From Cocos nucifera (taxonomy: Eukaryota; Streptophyta; Magnoliopsida; Arecales; Arecaceae): a stretch of 64,000 nt of DNA. Position numbers and translations under genes: made by a program. The notes beneath the pieces were generated by a model. That model had not been told where the DNA came from, did no database searches, and saw only the letters and a list, made by a program, of their open reading frames with translations. Shown in pieces: positions 1 to 11,151 of the stretch. Each line of letters starts with the position of its first letter. Position 1 is the first letter of the stretch. Location: NCBI GenBank assembly GCA_006176705.1, contig QRFJ01003319.1, positions 85,500-149,499 of the forward strand, given 5' to 3'.

Positions 1-2199
1 TGTGTCAAACAACTTGTACCATTATCAGGAGACTGCTTCAACCCATATAGTGATTTCTTCAGTAAATAGACCTCTCCCTTTAATCCAAGCTCCCTGAAGC
101 CCTGTGGCTGCTCCATGTATATGTTCTCCTCCAAATTCCCATGGAGAAATGTTGTCTTAACATCTATTTGTTCTAGCTCCAAATCATGACTAGCAACTAT
201 GCTTAACAGCACTCTAATAAATGTATGTTTGACAATCGGAGAGAAGACTTCTGAGTAATCAATCCCTTCTCCCTGTGAGTACCCTTTGGCTACCAACCTA
301 GCCTTGTACCTCACTCCATCTTGCTCAAAAGGTGCTTCTTTTCTGGTGAAAATTCATTTGGAGCTAATGGATCAACCATCATCTGGTAGATCCACCAACT
401 GCCATATCCGATTCTTCTTAAGAGACTCCATCTCCTCCATCATGACCTACATCCATGACTCTAGATCCGAACTCTCCATGTCCTCTTCAAAGCTCTTTGA
501 ATCTCCATTTTCAGTGATGAGAGCATAGGAGATAGTCTCATCAATGCCATATCGTATCGATTTCTGAACAATGCACTTTGGCTTATATAGTGCCACTCCT
601 CTTACGATATCCTACAAGTCTGCTGCCTATAGCTGTCTCTGCACTTCCCCCAAGATAGATCACTCTCCATGCTGGTCCTCCATAGGTGTATCACCATGCT
701 TGCCTAACTCAATCTCAAACTGAACATGACCTGAGGTTGATGTTGAGGACAAATCACCTATATCCAAAAACTGTCCCAAGCTGTCCTATGTTATCTTGAC
801 AACTTTATCCATAATTTTCAGCTTCATCATGATGCTCTTTTCATTAAAAATCCTATTCTTACTAATGACACACCTCTAAAAATATGAATTCCATAGTAAT
901 AAATCCTTCACACCTCATGAAAATACAATGAATATCATCTTCTATGACTTTAGGTCTAACTTGCTCCTATCGACTTCTTTTACCAAAGTATATGTAGGAC
1001 AGTCAAACACCTTTAGGAAGCCAAGCTCCACCTTCTTTCCACTCTAGATAGCCCCTGGAAGTCCTCCATTTAATTTTCTATGGGGAGACCTATTAACAAG
1101 AAAACAAGCATAAATAAGAGCATCACCACAAAAAGATTTGGGCAATGATGCCTGCAGCCTCTAGCTTCTAGCCTTCTTCATCAGTATCCAATTTATCCTC
1201 TCCGTGACACCGTTCTGTTAAGGAATCATTTTCATTGTGTAATGGCATTTGATAACATTTTCCTTACAATATCTCTGAATGCCAAGTTGGTGTATTTCTC
1301 TCCATTATCAGACCTCAAACACTTCACTGGCTGCCCAGTCTCCTTCTCTACCTTACCTCTCTAGATTTTAAATCGGATAAAAATATCTAACTTTTCCTAA
1401 TCAGATAAATCCATACCTTTCTAGATAAGTTATTTATGAAGGTGACAAAATATCTTGCTCCACCTTGAGATGCAACGGTGCCAATCCCCGTACATCTGAG
1501 TGAACTAGCTCCAAAGTAGCTTTGCTCCGCTTGGTACTACTAGCAAATGTAACTCTATATTATTTGTCATAAATACAAGGCTCATATAGATCATCTCCTT
1601 TCTTTCTAAGTGATAGAATTGGACCTCTCCTACTTAACTCTGTGAGCCCCCTGTCACTCAAGTGACCCATACGATAGTGCCATAGCTTGTAGGTTAGCTG
1701 TTCTTTATATGCTGCTACAGACACCTTGCACTATCTATAACCACTGAGCCCTCCATCCTATATAGGTTGTTGCTCAGTCTTCTTCCTTTTATCACCACCA
1801 ATGAACCCTTGAAAATTCTAAAACACCCACTGCTTGACTGACAACTGAAAGCATACCCCTGTCCTTCTAAATATCCTAGGGATATCAAGTTCTTCTTCAG
1901 TTCTAGCACATACTTTATATTGGTAAGTATTCATATGACTTCATCATATATGCTCACTCTGACTGTACCAACACCAGCAACTATACATGGGTGATCATCT
2001 CCATGACTAACACTTCCTCCATCGGATCTCTCATAAGATGAGAACTACTCCCAACGTGCAGTATAATGGTGGAAACATGCTGAATCTAATATCCAGTAGT
2101 TGTCTAACTCTATAACATCATCTAATATTACTAGTATATCATCTCCACTATCTTTAGATGATAGAGCACCACTCTCGCTAGTTGATCATCCTTAGAAGT
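1..2199 (-). pseudogene. Element A: Ty1-copia pol remnant (protease, integrase, reverse transcriptase)
   Basis: Conceptual translation of the minus strand gives copia polyprotein pieces in the usual order. Protease-tail sequence containing LELKKNLISLGYL lies at 1909-1715. A pre-integrase segment reading LWHYRMGHLSDRGL lies near 1690-1640. Integrase catalytic surroundings follow: VHSDV near 1500, RSDNG near 1305 and QNGVTER near 1210. Reverse transcriptase runs off the left edge, with SLYGLKQS near 50-25. Many stops and frame changes break it, and the longest open stretch here is only 64 codons. The order PR-IN-RT is diagnostic of Ty1-copia; the wording resembles the Tork/Tnt1 group, which is an inference. 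RNase H and the 3' LTR lie outside the window. Confidence 0.85.
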
Positions 2200-2962
2200 G
2201 TCCTTCCCCTTTTCATTCTTTAAAAGTGGATAATTTTTTCTAATATGATCAGGTTGATGATACTTGTAGCATTTTTACATTCTTTTGATTTTTTTCAAGA
2301 CTTTGATCTATTTTTTTATTTATCTCGAGTCCTCTCCTTAGACCTTCCTTGCCTCTCATTCATAGAAAGCACCTCTAAACTAGAATTTTCTCTAATTAGC
2401 CTCTCTCGCTACTCGTTGGACCTGAGAACTCCAACCACTTTTTTAAAGTTTAATGTCTCCTTTCCATACCTCAGAGTAGTAATGAGATCATCATATGCTG
2501 CTGGCAGCGAACATAATAACAGGAGAGCTCTATCCTCCTCATCAATCTTCACATCAAGGCTTATGACATCCGAGCAAACTTGATTGAACTTTTGGATGTA
2601 GAAAACTAAATCTCCTCCTTTAGACATCCATAAACTATATAGTTGTTTCTTCAACCATAGTTTGTTTGTCTTATTCTTGCCCATATACATGTTCTCTAGT
2701 TTCTACCAAAGCCCTTCGACGTGGTTTCCATGTTAATCTCTGGCAAAACTTCATTAGCGAGGCACATACGAATTATGCTAAAGGCTATCTCTTCAAGTTT
2801 CATTCACTCTTCAAGAAAAATCTTTTCTGATCTTTCTCGAGTCAAGACCTTGTAGATTTTATTCTGCACCAGCAGATCCTTTATCCTTTGCTGCCAAAGG
2901 ATGAAGTTACCCTTGCCATCGAACTTTCTAAAGTTTGCCTTAATGGCACTCGATGCCATCAT
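2200..2962 (-). pseudogene. Element A: Ty1-copia gag remnant
   Basis: The reading starts at an ATG at 2962 and gives MMASSAIKANFRKFDGKGNF, a typical copia Gag amino end. It is followed by WQQRIKDLLVQ and, at 2690-2409, by the central Gag domain (LWLKKQLYSLWM, LLCSLPAAYDDL). A degenerate zinc knuckle (KCYKYHQPDHIRKNY, with a Tyr where the last Cys is expected) lies near 2265-2220. Gag packages the element RNA into particles. The frame is broken between 2804 and 2690. About 120 bases of leader separate the ATG from the primer binding site at 3085. Confidence 0.8.
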
Positions 2963-3084
2963 AACTAGATCTCCAATAACCAAACATAAAAAAGAATAAA
3001 CAGTATTCAAAGAAATCTGCTCAGCACCTTACCATAATCCCAGGCGAAGCTTTATCCTTTCCTCTACCAAATCTAACAACCAAG

Positions 3085-3096
3085 ACTTTGATACCA
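3085..3096 (-). other. Element A primer binding site (initiator Met-tRNA), degenerate
   Basis: The plus strand reads ACTTTGATACCA, two mismatches from GCTCTGATACCA, the reverse of the plant copia primer binding site TGGTATCAGAGC. It sits two bases inside the LTR that starts at 3099, which fixes the element's orientation as minus. Confidence 0.75.
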
Positions 3097-3098
3097 AT

Positions 3099-3407
3099 TG
3101 TTGGATCTCAATCATCCTGATACCACACTATTAGGACAAAAATCCTTGCTACTTGATGATTGCAGAAACAGCAACAAGGATCTGAGGAAAGAGATGGCAT
3201 TTTTAAATCCTAGGAAAAACATAGGGCATGAAGAAGAGAGAGAGAACGAGAGAGCAAGAGTGAGATATTCAGGAGAAAAATGGTTTGTATTGACTTTCTC
3301 TTTATTTTACAAACTCTATATAGAGAATATATACTAGGTCAAAATGATCTAACCTAAAAATCTCTCCTAGCTAACCTAATGTGATGCACTCTTCGAGCCC
3401 ATGTACA
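3099..3407 (-). repeat. Element A 5' LTR, first part
   Basis: The LTR begins TGTTGGATC next to the primer binding site. It is cut at 3407 by insertion of D and resumes at 19284. The join across D (GAGCCCATGTACA then CCCATGTC) matches the uninterrupted LTR of element C at 23990-24006, which shows where A's LTR was split. Together the parts make about 0.81 kb, similar to C's 0.9 kb. No convincing ORF lies in it. Confidence 0.85.
3403..3407. repeat. Target-site duplication GTACA, left copy, of element D
   Basis: GTACA immediately precedes the TGAAGG LTR start at 3408 and recurs at 19279-19283 right after the LTR end TCTAACA. Five-base duplications are normal for Ty1-copia integration. Confidence 0.9.
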
Positions 3408-3987
3408 TGAAGGAAAATTCTGATTTTCCGGTCCAGGTTCGTTCAGATCTGATCAGATCAAGAGATATATTTTAAAAATTTTTCTCTTGATCCCAATCAG
3501 ATCTTGATATGTTTTAGATCTGATTCTTATTATTTTAATAAAATAAAATTAAAAGATAAATTAAATCAAATTTAATTTACCTGATCTGGGTAATCCTATT
3601 ACCCTGTTGATGATCCTGTTTGCAGCGGAAGGTTCTGGATCTTAGCCACGCAAGCGCCTGGCCTCTACCGGTATCCACTCAGGGTTGGATCTGGAGATCC
3701 TCTTCTTCTCTATCATACCTCCAAAAATCAGATCTGGATCTGATCTGGAGGATCTTCAAAACTCTTTTGAAGATGAGCAGTCGTCCTTTGCAGCAGCGCA
3801 GCCTTCTTATTTTTGATCGCCTTTCTTTGATCTGAATCGCACCAACCAAGGTCCAAAACTCCTTTTGGACGTGGAGAGCAAGGGGAGAAGAGACTATGGC
3901 ATGGAGAAGGAGGGGAGAGGCAGCCTTGGGGCGTGGGGTTTCTCAATTGAATTGCATCTCTTTGAATCTGAGTTGGGCGCAGGGTCT

Positions 3988-3995
3988 TATTTATA
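3988..3995 (-). promoter_or_regulatory. TATA box in D left LTR
   Basis: TATAAATA on the minus strand, about 590 bases before the LTR's transcription-downstream end. It lies in a GC-richer stretch and is a plausible core promoter for element transcription. The same site is at 17566-17573 in the right LTR. Confidence 0.55.
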
Positions 3996-4301
3996 GACTA
4001 AGCGTGATCCAACTCCTCTTCCTCCCAACCAATCACAACCCTTTGTGAAATCAGATCTAAATCTGATTGGTGGGAATAGAGTCCCCTGGATTCCTCCTTA
4101 GAGGGTGCCTAAGACCAGTCAAAGTTGGTTCTTAGAAGAACTCTAATTGGAATCCAAAAAGGAGATGGAGTCCTTGTCCAACAAGGACTCCTAGGCGCCT
4201 CCAACTTGGGCACACGCCTAGGGTGGCGTGCGCCCTTCTCCTTGCCAGGTTCTGGTAGGGGGACAGGCCCCCACCAGCTCTCCAATAGGTGCATGACATG
4301 T

Positions 4302-4370
4302 GGTCAAAAGTCAAAGTGTCAATGGTCAACGTTTGACCAGTCAAAGGTAGACTTTTGACCAAAGTCAAAG
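4302..4370 (-). promoter_or_regulatory. Dense cluster of W-box cores in U3 of D left LTR
   Basis: Within 69 bases there are eight TTGAC/GTCAA cores, seven of which fit TTGACY on one strand or the other. The cluster lies about 310-380 bases upstream of the TATA box in element orientation. TTGACY is the core recognised by plant WRKY factors, so a stress- or defence-responsive enhancer is inferred. The cluster is conserved at 17885-17953. Confidence 0.5.
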
Positions 4371-5704
4371 AACAAGAAATGGCAGGTGACCAAAAATGGC
4401 AGGTAGTGTCTTACAAATAAGACAACCTTTTCTGACTTGGACAACCTCCTGTCAGACCATATGAAGGCCTCTGTTTGAGCACAAACTCCTTTGGCTCAGA
4501 CAGGACAACTTATTTATGATAGCAAAAGAAGAACGTTAGGTTCAATCGAGTGCTAGCACGATTTCCTTGAACCTAATTGAATCTCATTCAGATCAATTGA
4601 ACTAGATCAGTTCAATTGATGATCACCAGATTCAAACCCTTGTTTGTGTGACCCAGTTAGGTTCAGTTCTGTATGGTAATGGGATATGTCATGATCTCTA
4701 TCATCGACATCATCGAAACTCCTTTCGATGGATCAGAACTCTTCTGATTCGAACAGCTAGAATGATCGATCATCTAAATCATTCTAATTGCTCCCAAAAT
4801 CCACCAGTGACACCTAGCAGTATATGGTGGCAACCCATCAGAGCTGAATGCGAACCTCTTGGTGCAGCTACCTGTGTGATTAAGTTCTTCTATCTTGAGC
4901 CCCGATCAGATTAGGGTTAAGGTGAACTCGTCAAACCCTAGTCTCTGTCATATGATGTAATCATTCGATTCGAGTCCAATGTGAAAATCTAAATAGAAAC
5001 TCTTTCTATTATTTCACTCTACCATGGCCATGGATTTCTGGACTTGATTCTCATGATCATCATAGGGCTACTCCTCTACCACCGAGGTAGATAGATTCCA
5101 TCTTGATGCAATCCAGTTCCTACAATGAACATGTCATAGCCAACATACACCTCAGGGTTCCATATGGCTAGGAGACCGAGTAATGGTGTAGTCAAACTAT
5201 AACACCCTCAAGGTGAACTGCCGATGCATCTCAGGTCAAAGAACCAGACACACTACTGCAGCATCGAGTCAGTCATTGACGAGAAGGTAGACTCCCTAAT
5301 GACTACTCGAGGTGGTCACGCTCAGTGCCCTCGTTCTCTAACGAGTACCTGTACTCTCGCTCCGGTGTCTCCACACCGTAGACTCAAGACTCATCTACTA
5401 AAGAGAAGCGATTGTACACCAACCTTCCGGATCAATCACCATCCTCGTGATGATCCTATGGTCGGGAGCAATTTATGAGTTAATAATGATTATTCATGTC
5501 TTAAATTTTCAACTCTTGAAAATATGAATTATCATTACCATTAACTCAAAGGATGTATCACAGACACTAAATACACATATGTGATAGAAAATAACCCATT
5601 TATTGATTTTAGTCAAAATTATAATTTTGCCCCTAGAAGTGTATTACAAGTGTCAGCCAATTCTGGCTTCTAGGGCACATATATCTAACAATCTCCCACT
5701 TGTC

Positions 5705-6484
5705 CTAAAGCCAATTGGCTACAAGTCTAAGTCCCATCTTCTCAAGGTGGGCTTCGATCTTCTGCTGGCCCAACGGCTTTGTAAGTGGGTCTGCCACATT
5801 ATCTGCGGAGTTGACTCTCTTGACCTCGACATAACCCTTCTCGAGGTAATCGCGGATGAGGTGGTATCGCCGCTCAATGTGCTTGGATTTCTGGTGAGAC
5901 CTCGGCTCCTTAGCAAGGGCTATGGCGCCATTGTTGTCGCAGTATAGAGGAATGGCATCTGATGGCATTACTCCAATTTCTGCAGCAAACTTCTTGTACC
6001 AGAATGCTTCCTTCGCAGCCTCTGATGCAGCGATATATTCTGCTTCCATGGTGGAATCTGCTATCACCGTTTGCTTGGAACTCTTCCAGCTGACAGCTCC
6101 ACCATTGCACACAAACAGACTCCCAGATGTCGACTTTCGATCATCTATATCGGACATGAAGTCCGAGTCTGTGTATCCCTGGACTTGGAGTTCTCCGTTA
6201 CCAAAGACCAACATCATATCCTTAGTTCTTCTCAAGTACTTAAGGATACATTTCACAGAAGTCCAGTGTTCTTCACCTGGATTTGACTGATATCTGCTTG
6301 TGACACTCACAGCATGGGCTATATCAGGTCGTGTACATAGCATGGCATACATGAGGCTCCCTATTGCAGAAGCATAAGGGATCTTGCTCATGCGTTCTAT
6401 TTCCTCAGGTGTGCTGGGGCACATCTTCTTGGAAAGATGAATACCATGTCTGAAGGGTATTAATCCCCTCTTAGAGTTTTCCAT
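5705..6484 (-). pseudogene. D copy 1: RT tail, connection and RNase H of Ty1-copia polyprotein
   Basis: A 259-codon open stretch. It starts inside the RT tail (MENSKRGLIPF), passes SLMYAMLCTRPDIAHAVS and ends as a full RNase H domain. Visible RNase H features are YTDSDF with the first Asp, STMEAEYIAASEA with the catalytic Glu, LYCDNNGAI with another Asp, and the closing ADPLTKPL. The stop comes 14 bases before the LTR, as in copia elements. It is separated from RT upstream by a one-base frameshift near 6492-6512, which copy 2 shares at 11933-11953. RNase H would remove the RNA template during reverse transcription. Confidence 0.93.
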
Positions 6485-6485
6485 A

Positions 6486-7428
6486 CTAAACCTCTTTAGT
6501 ACTTTCCTCTATGTACATCTTCTGTGAAAGTCCTAGCATCCTATTCGGTCTATCCCTATAGACCTTAATTCCTAGAATAAAGGATGCTTCACCTAGGTCT
6601 TTCATGGAGAATTCCTTGGACAACCACATCTTGACTGATGTCAACATGGGAATATCATTCCCAATAAGGAGGATGTCATCCACGTACAATACGAGGAAGA
6701 CAACAGCGCTCCCACTGACCCTTTTGAAAACACATGGTTCCTCTTCATTTTTGATGAAACCAAACTTTTTGATCACATCATTGAAACGAGTGTTCCAGCT
6801 CCGAGATGCTTGCTTAAGTCCATATATGGACCTTTGCAGCTTGCAAACCTTGTGATCAGTATCACTGGATGTGAAACCTAGCGGCTGTTCCATATAGATA
6901 TCTTCCTCAAGATATCCATTTAAGAATGCCGTTTTCACGTCCATTTGCCATATTTCATAATCGAAATAGGCTGCAACAGGCAAGCAATGTGCGGATGGAT
7001 TTTAGCATAGCTACTGGGGAAAAGGTATCCTGATAGTCAATGCCTTCGCGTTGACTATAACCTTTTGCCACCAGTCTAGCCTTGAATGTCTCCACATTCC
7101 CATCTGCACCAATCTTTCTCTTGAAGATCCATTTACACCCAATAGGTACTATACCTTCTGGTGGATCTACCAAGGTCCAGACTTGGTTTGAGTGCATCGA
7201 GTCAATTTCTGACTGCATTGCCTCTAGCCATTTCTCGGAGTCGATATCTGATATCGCCTCGTTGTAGGTTTTGGGATCATCACCATGAGCACCATTACCT
7301 ACGAGGAACATTTCCTCTACATCCTCTGAAATAATACCTAAGTATCTTTCAGGGAGACGGGAAACTCTTTCCGATCTACGAGGTGGAGGAGGTAGTGTTC
7401 TTATTGGCTCAACCTGATTTGGTTCCAC
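6486..7428 (-). pseudogene. D copy 1: Ty1-copia reverse transcriptase
   Basis: Two open stretches (7428-6955 and 6983-6486) together give an RT domain. In order I see WLEAMQSEIDSM, GCKWIFKRK, FKARLVAKGYSQ, DYQDTFSPVA, WQMDVKTAFLNG, SIYGLKQASRSWN and the catalytic YVDD at 6675-6686. One surplus base near 6972-6985 shifts the frame between RTLLA and VAAYFDYE; copy 2 carries the same shift at 12412-12425. The amino part is proline-rich linker joining integrase to RT. All catalytic residues that I can see are present, so only frame lesions disable it. Confidence 0.92.
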
Positions 7429-7506
7429 TTGGTCCTTAGCTCGTTCTGCTTGTGAGACTTTCTCATCAAGCTTAATCTGCTTTCCAATGCCGCTATCTTG
7501 AATAAA

Positions 7507-7965
7507 CTATTTTTCAAGAAAGATGGCATGTCGACTCACAATCACATTGTGGTCTTCTGGAATGTAGAAATAGTATCCTAATGACTCTTTAGGATATCCT
7601 ATGAATCGAGCTCTAAAGGACCTAAACTCTAACTTGTCCGCTTGTTGTCTTTTGACATGAGCCGGACAACCCCAAATTCTGAGATGACTCAGACTTGGTT
7701 TCTTACCGTGCCATATCTCATACGGTGTGGTAGGAACGGTTTTAGAGGGAACCCTATTCAGTAGATAGATTGAAGTTAACAATGAGTGTCCCCAAAGAAA
7801 ATCAGGGAGGTCTGTGAAGCTCATCATGGATCGAACCATATCCAATAGAGTCCGATTTCTCCATTCTGAAACCCCGTTGAGTTGAGGTGTTCCTGGTGGA
7901 GTCCATTGAGAGACTATGCCATTTTCCTTGAGATAGTCTAGGAATTCCCTGGCTAAGGTATTCAC
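7507..7965 (-). pseudogene. D copy 1: integrase C-terminal half
   Basis: The open stretch covers the end of the integrase core and the copia-specific tail: PPGTPQLNGVSE with the catalytic Glu, NRTLLDMVRSMM, YLLNRVPSKT, PYEIWHGKKPS, HLRIWGCPAHV and FIGYPKESLGYYFY. It ends in an in-frame TAG at 7507-7509 just after HAIFLEK, after which the same frame continues to RT (7428), so this is a nonsense change and not a domain end. Copy 2 has the same stop at 12953-12955. A frameshift near 7950 separates it from the first half. Confidence 0.9.
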
Positions 7966-9140
7966 CTCCTCGATCTGATCGAAGAACCTTAATGGGTTTT
8001 CCAGTTTGTTTTTCTACTTCATGTCTGAATTCTTTGAACTTTTCAAAAGCTTCAGACTTGTGTCTCATAAGATACACATACCCATACCTAGACAGATCAT
8101 CGGTAAAGGTAATGAAGTAGACAAAATTGCCTCTAGCCGGCACATCAAATGGGCCGCACACATCAGTATGTACTAGGGCAAGGAGATCTGTGGCCCTCTC
8201 CCCATGTCCAACAAAAGGGAGTTTGGTCATTTTGCCTTGAAGACAAGATTCACAAGTTGGATATGACTCGAAAGTCAATGGACTCAATAGCCCATTTTTC
8301 TCCAATTTGTTGATCCTATCTTCTGCTATATGACCTAATCTCAGGTGCCATAGATATCTGTCGTTTGGACTATCCCTAGGTCGTTTGGCATTCACGTTTT
8401 GCTCGATAGTTAGAACAGGTACATCAATATGTAGCTGATAAAGACCATTAATAAGGAAACCATTTGCAATTTTATTTCTTTCATAAAGAATGTTACAATG
8501 GTCCTTAAAGAAGGTGATCACATAACCTTCTTGTGCTAAGCATGAAACAGAAATCAAATTCCTGCTAGCTGCAGGCACATAATAACAGTCTTTCAAAACT
8601 AAGTCTAAACCAGATGGTAATCGAAGAGGGTATGTTCCCACGGCTACTGCAGCAACTCTTGCTCCATTACCGATGCGTAGGATCATGTCTCCATCCCTCA
8701 GCCTCCTGCTATCCTCAAGACCCTGCATAGAAGTGCACAGATGAGCACTAGAACCAGAGTCAAGCACCCAACTGGATGCAGAAGAAACCGTAAGGTTAGA
8801 CTCAATAACGAGCATACCTCCAGAAGGACCTTCCTTCTTGTTCTTCAGGGTGGCCAGGTAAGTAGGGCAGTTCCGCTTCCAATGGCCGTCGCTGTTGCAA
8901 TGGAAACACTTTCCTTTGCCATCGGCCTTTTTCTTCGGTTCTGCCTTCTTCTTCTTTGATCCTTCCACCTTTTGCTTTTTCACAGACTTCTTTTTCTTTC
9001 CATAAGACTTTCTTTTGGAAGAAGTCCGTTCCATAGCAAGAACTGAGCCTTTAGAACCTTTCATAGAAAGCTCAGCGGTAACCAGCATATTCATTAACTT
9101 CGGCCAAGGAATTCTTGAAGTTTATGCATGTGGTAATTCA
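7802..9140 (-). pseudogene. D copy 1: gag zinc knuckle, protease and integrase N-terminal half
   Basis: A 430-codon open stretch (9094-7802), with more gag reading into the gap. In order it shows a Lys-rich segment, a CCHC zinc knuckle (CFHCNSDGHWKRNC), the aspartic protease active site WVLDSGSSAH, the pre-integrase HHCC region (LWHLRLGHI to CESCLQGKM), and integrase VHTDVCGPF and RSDRGGEY with two of the three catalytic acids. The last codons after EYLS are off frame because of one surplus base near 7950, absent from copy 2. Gag upstream of the knuckle is lost in the N gap at 9141. Confidence 0.93.
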
Positions 9141-10140
9141 NNNNNNNNNNNNNNNNNNNNNNNNNNNNNNNNNNNNNNNNNNNNNNNNNNNNNNNNNNNN
9201 NNNNNNNNNNNNNNNNNNNNNNNNNNNNNNNNNNNNNNNNNNNNNNNNNNNNNNNNNNNNNNNNNNNNNNNNNNNNNNNNNNNNNNNNNNNNNNNNNNNN
9301 NNNNNNNNNNNNNNNNNNNNNNNNNNNNNNNNNNNNNNNNNNNNNNNNNNNNNNNNNNNNNNNNNNNNNNNNNNNNNNNNNNNNNNNNNNNNNNNNNNNN
9401 NNNNNNNNNNNNNNNNNNNNNNNNNNNNNNNNNNNNNNNNNNNNNNNNNNNNNNNNNNNNNNNNNNNNNNNNNNNNNNNNNNNNNNNNNNNNNNNNNNNN
9501 NNNNNNNNNNNNNNNNNNNNNNNNNNNNNNNNNNNNNNNNNNNNNNNNNNNNNNNNNNNNNNNNNNNNNNNNNNNNNNNNNNNNNNNNNNNNNNNNNNNN
9601 NNNNNNNNNNNNNNNNNNNNNNNNNNNNNNNNNNNNNNNNNNNNNNNNNNNNNNNNNNNNNNNNNNNNNNNNNNNNNNNNNNNNNNNNNNNNNNNNNNNN
9701 NNNNNNNNNNNNNNNNNNNNNNNNNNNNNNNNNNNNNNNNNNNNNNNNNNNNNNNNNNNNNNNNNNNNNNNNNNNNNNNNNNNNNNNNNNNNNNNNNNNN
9801 NNNNNNNNNNNNNNNNNNNNNNNNNNNNNNNNNNNNNNNNNNNNNNNNNNNNNNNNNNNNNNNNNNNNNNNNNNNNNNNNNNNNNNNNNNNNNNNNNNNN
9901 NNNNNNNNNNNNNNNNNNNNNNNNNNNNNNNNNNNNNNNNNNNNNNNNNNNNNNNNNNNNNNNNNNNNNNNNNNNNNNNNNNNNNNNNNNNNNNNNNNNN
10001 NNNNNNNNNNNNNNNNNNNNNNNNNNNNNNNNNNNNNNNNNNNNNNNNNNNNNNNNNNNNNNNNNNNNNNNNNNNNNNNNNNNNNNNNNNNNNNNNNNNN
10101 NNNNNNNNNNNNNNNNNNNNNNNNNNNNNNNNNNNNNNNN
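9141..10140. other. Assembly gap (1000 N)
   Basis: Exactly 1000 N. By comparison with copy 2, what is missing is the sequence matching 14592-16991 plus the first 1301 bases of the LTR, about 3.7 kb if the tandem model is right. The round length is therefore a placeholder and not a measured size. Any ORF drawn across it is meaningless. Confidence 0.98.
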
Positions 10141-11123
10141 ATCATCGAAACTCCTTTCGATGGATCAGAACTCTTCTGATTCGAACAGCTAGAATGATCG
10201 ATCATCTAAATCATTCTAATTGCTCCCAAAATCCACCAGTGACACCTAGCAGTATATGGTGGCAACCCATCAGAGCTGAATGCGAACCTCTTGGTGCAGC
10301 TACCTGTGTGATTAAGTTCTTCTATCTTGAGCCCCGATCAGATTAGGGTTAAGGTGAACTCGTCAAACCCTAGTCTCTGTCATATGATGTAATCATTCGA
10401 TTCGAGTCCAATGTGAAAATCTAAATAGAAACTCTTTCTATTATTTCACTCTACCATGGCCATGGATTTCTGGACTTGATTCTCATGATCATCATAGGGC
10501 TGCTCCTCTACCACCGAGGTAGATAGATTCCATCTTGATGCAATCCAGTTCCTACAATGAACATGCTATAGCCAACATACACCTCAGGGTTCCATATGGC
10601 TAGGAGACCGAGTAATGGTGTAGTCAAACTATAACACCCTCAAGGTGAACTGCCGATGCATCTCAGGTCAAAGAACCAGACACACTACTGCAGCATCGAG
10701 TCAGTCATTGACGAGAAGGTAGACTCCCTAATGACTACTCGAGGTGGTCACGCTCAGTGCCCTCGTTCTCTAACGAGTACCTGTACTCTCGCTCCGGTGT
10801 CTCCACACCGTAGACTCAAGACTCATCTACTAAAGAGAAGCGATTGTACACCAACCTTCCGGATCAATCACCATCCTCATGATGATCCTATGGTCGGGAG
10901 CATTTATGAGTTAATAATAATTATTCATGTCTTAAATTTTCAACTCTTGAAAATATGAATTATCATTACCATTAACTCAAAGGATGTATCACAGACACTA
11001 AATACACATATGTGATAGAAAATAACCCATTTTATTGAATTATAGTCAAAATTATAATTTTGCCCCTAGAAGTGTATTACAAGTGTCAGCCAATTCTGGC
11101 TTCTAGGGCACATATATCTAACA
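10141..11123 (-). repeat. Element D middle LTR, partial
   Basis: Matches 4709-5690 of the left LTR nearly base for base, ending in the same TCTAACA followed by the same polypurine tract. Its first 1.3 kb is in the gap. It differs from the left LTR at several substitutions, for example G for A at 10502, CT for TC near 10565 and a missing base in GGGAGCATTTATG near 10905. It is therefore not simply the same read placed twice, though two haplotypes could give this. Confidence 0.9.
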
Positions 11124-11151
11124 ATCTCCCACTTGTCCTAAAGCCAATTGG

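Larger units (their letters stand above)
3408..5690 (-). repeat. Element D left (3') LTR
   Basis: This 2283-bp LTR runs from TGAAGG to TCTAACA on the plus strand; in element orientation it starts TGTTAGAT and ends CCTTCA. Just outside it at 5691 the minus strand reads AAGTGGGAGAT, the expected polypurine tract for plus-strand DNA priming. Short ORFs at 3620-3835, 4648-4914 and 5224-5478 recur in the other LTR copies only because the LTRs are near identical, so they are not called as genes. Confidence 0.93.

Noticed and set aside
4648..4914. 88-codon ORF found in identical form at 18232-18498
   Set aside because: It lies in the LTR of D and is repeated because the LTRs are near identical; no domain and no independent conservation.
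5224..5478. 84-codon ORF repeated at 10656 and 18812
   Set aside because: Same reason: LTR sequence repeated three times in one element.
5922..6290. Plus-strand ORF of 122 codons, also at 11359-11724
   Set aside because: Antisense shadow of RNase H in element D.
9015..10346. ORFs of about 355-443 codons spanning the gap
   Set aside because: They read through 1000 N; the codons are unknown and the ends belong to gag antisense and LTR.
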